DNA from: Vespula vulgaris
Lineage: Eukaryota; Arthropoda; Insecta; Hymenoptera; Vespidae
Reading direction: 5' to 3'
Length of the DNA: 64,000 nucleotides
NCBI RefSeq assembly: GCF_905475345.1
Contig: NC_066587.1
Location: 14,636,558-14,700,557 of the forward strand
The position numbers were made by a program, and so were the translations under genes. Under the pieces are notes generated by a model that was not told the DNA's origin, did not search any database, and worked only from the letters and a program-made list of their open reading frames with translations. How positions within the stretch are numbered: the stretch's first letter is position 1; each line of letters begins with the position of its first letter. Of this stretch, positions 61,738-64,000 are shown piece by piece.

Positions 61738-64000
61738 TTGTCTCTCATTTTCTTCTTTTATTTTTCTTTTTCTTTCTTTTTTATCATTTTTATCCATCCA
61801 TCGACGGAAAAGCAGAATATACGCTCGAAAACGGTCCAATTCCACATCATTGTCCTGTCACCACGATTAACCTACTTCCATTCTCATATGAGAAAAAGGA
61901 GAATGTCGTTCCGTCTATCCATCCACTTATTCCTTTATTATTCCTTCATACATTTAGTATCTGGTCAATTCTTTCTTTTCTTTTCTCTCTCTTTCTCTTT
62001 TTCTCTCTCTCTCTCTCTCTCTTTCTCCTTCTTTTTATTTCTTCAAGTTCCTTCTCTTTATCCATTTATTTCCTTCTCGTGCGAATAGTCAAAGGACTTA
62101 TTGCCCGAGAGTTTCGTTCGTATGCGAGTTTCTAAAGCAGCTTAGAGTCACGACTGCAAAATTTCAGCGCGTTTCGGTCGGCGAAATTGAATCCAGCCTC
62201 CGGGGAAATGTTGCTGCCATTCTCTTCAGAGTCCAGCGCTACCCTTGGCCAACCTTCGGCCGAAGAAACTTGATTACCAAATATAAGCGAACGGTACCTC
62301 TTACAGATAAATATATATGTATATATATACACATATATATACACGTATGTATGTGTGTATACGTAAGAAATATACAGGAATACGATCTTACTTGTGTAAA
62401 CTTATACCTGTCTATATATTTAGATATATAATGTTTAGATAAGTTCTAATTGGGTCAAGAGAGAAGATATTGTGTTCTGATCGAAAACGGTACTCCAACG
62501 TTCTTATGATATTTCGAAACAAACGAATTGATTTTCTATAAGAGAAAACACGATAAGGGAATATAAAATTACAAAGAAGAAAAGAGCAGAAAGTAGAAAG
62601 TAACGGTAGATACATTTTGTTGAGTAAATGTTAAAACAGAATTATAAATTTGAGAATTTAAAACGCTTACGCATCTAGAAAGCGAAATAAATATCACGTG
62701 GAAACAGTAATGAAGATAAAGAAATAATACTGGTAAGTACTCTTATGTAGATCAAATTTATGTGATACAAAAATTACTATACTGTGATGTAAATATAATA
62801 GTAATAATATTAATAATAATAACAACAATAATAACGATAATAATAATAAAAAGAAAAATAATAATAATAGAAAGAAAATCGAACGAAATTATTTCTCTTC
62901 GGTTGGCCAATAGCGAGGAAATCGATTTATCGACAATGATAATTTAAACACGTTTATTTACCTGCATCGCTTTTATAGAGAAACACGACGTAGAACGTAG
63001 GAGCTTCCTTTTCGAAGCTTTCGCCGGCGATTTATCTTATCTCGGCATTCATTGCCGTTGCCGCTACCCTCGGGCAACACTAAACTACCGGTGAAATAAT
63101 AGCGGCGCTTAATCCGCGTGTAGACGTTCACGAGTGGCGTATCCTCGAGGATTTACGAGGACGGAATTCGGATCTTTGCAAAACGAATAGATTCGTAGCG
63201 TTACGGGTTTGAGTGGTGGCAAAAACTTTCCTGATACTACCGTGTACATACATATATAGATATCTACTTCGTTTGTGTGAAAAAAAGTATGTGCACTTGA
63301 TAAATCGATGCGACTTTTATTCGAAATAGGACGAACAGTGGCTGCTTTCTTGTTTCCTTTTCTTCCTTCTCTTTCTTTCTTTCTTTCTTTCTTCCTTCCT
63401 TCCTTCCTTTTTCTCTTTCTTTTCGAGTTCTCAACGAATTATCGAACTGCGCTTTGCCTTATGTATTCACGTTATTTTTTCCTGGAGTTTTCAACCTATA
63501 TAGCTCAATCGAAACGCGTATAATGAGAAACTACGAAAATGTTCCTCTCTTCGTATTGATTAATAATTAACGTTTAGCCAAGCCTAGATTGGCATGACCG
63601 AACACTAGCGCTATCCTGTAAATTAGGTTTTACATATGTATGCTCGTTACTTGTGCAACGGACATCGTATCTAATGAACATGAGGAGAATATTAATGAAG
63701 CATACGAATTTAAAACTGTTTAATCTTAATATTCACGAAGAAACAATGCCTTACGATAAATTCCTTTTCCGAAACTTATTATAACTAAGTTATATCTACA
63801 CATAATAGAGATATTTCTCAAGTGTTTTGAATAGTTCGACTAAGTATTTGTAAATCAGTGAAAGACTTTCGACAAACAAGTAGTTTCAAATATCTTTGAA
63901 CAGAAGCATCCTGTGTAATATGAAACTTATAAAGATTCTAACTTTCAAAGGATTCTAATTCATAGCATATTATATTATTATAATAACGAACATTTATATA

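Larger units (their letters stand above)
55391..64000. other. repeat-rich intergenic DNA without recognised genes
   Basis: No ORF here shows a domain or splice context; most long frames translate CT, TA, GATA, GAA or CTTTT repeats. The 57227-57571 minus frame (114 codons) lacks homology cues. Notable contents: an X-box right half-site (CCATGGAAAC) at 55800-55809; the palindrome TCGATATCGATATCGA at 57526-57541; GC-richer, CpG-containing islands at about 62140-62290 and 62990-63140 that look like candidate regulatory elements; many microsatellites; and the terminal-inverted-repeat element at 60686. Confidence 0.5.

Overview
This is a stretch of insect nuclear genome, almost certainly from a hymenopteran (a wasp or bee). 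The reasons are: AT-rich DNA packed with CT/GA and AT microsatellites; intron-rich genes with GT-AG introns; an intact maintenance DNA methyltransferase (Dnmt1); and a single-copy gene that resembles major royal jelly proteins (MRJPs) more than the classical yellow proteins. The order is my inference from gene content; the genus cannot be read from the sequence.

Layout. (1) 1-3098, plus strand: the 3' part of a coiled-coil centrosome protein, best called centrosomin (cnn). Its 5' exons lie outside the window. A 3' UTR with a perfect hairpin and a poly(A) signal follows. (2) 7158-35851, minus strand: the LIM-homeodomain gene Lim3 (Lhx3/Lhx4 orthologue). Seven exons (7158-11426) give a complete 453-residue protein: two LIM domains, homeodomain, conserved C-terminus. 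A separate upstream exon at 35454-35851 ends in the same splice phase and carries the LLALLARNK motif of the vertebrate LHX3b N-terminus. So the 24.4 kb between them is one large Lim3 intron, full of microsatellites, palindromes and GC-richer islands but without credible protein genes. (3) 35.9-42.8 kb: upstream flank of Lim3, with a CpG-rich block near 37.4 kb and a perfect RFX X-box at 40.56 kb. (4) 42.8-45.2 kb: tRNA-Thr(AGU) on plus and tRNA-Cys(GCA) on minus, with hairpin-rich DNA between them. (5) 46730-52291, minus strand: a complete 15-exon Dnmt1 of 1473 residues. (6) 53571-55133, plus strand: a complete six-exon MRJP/yellow-family secreted protein of 387 residues, divergent from Dnmt1 with about 1.3 kb between start codons. 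(7) 55.1-64 kb: no recognised gene, many simple repeats, and one clear 475-bp non-autonomous Tc1/mariner-like element with long imperfect terminal inverted repeats.

The genes do not form a pathway. cnn and Lim3 are convergent; Dnmt1 and the MRJP-like gene are divergent. By eye CG dinucleotides are frequent in the Lim3 territory and scarce around Dnmt1. This is what germline methylation of a constitutively expressed gene beside an unmethylated developmental regulator would produce, but CpG counts must be computed to establish it.

No protein system of unknown type was found. The most distinctive items are the Lim3 dual N-terminus architecture, the terminal-inverted-repeat element, and several perfect palindromes and hairpins in non-coding DNA. 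Exon limits come from reading frame, splice-site dinucleotides and matching phase; no transcript evidence was available.
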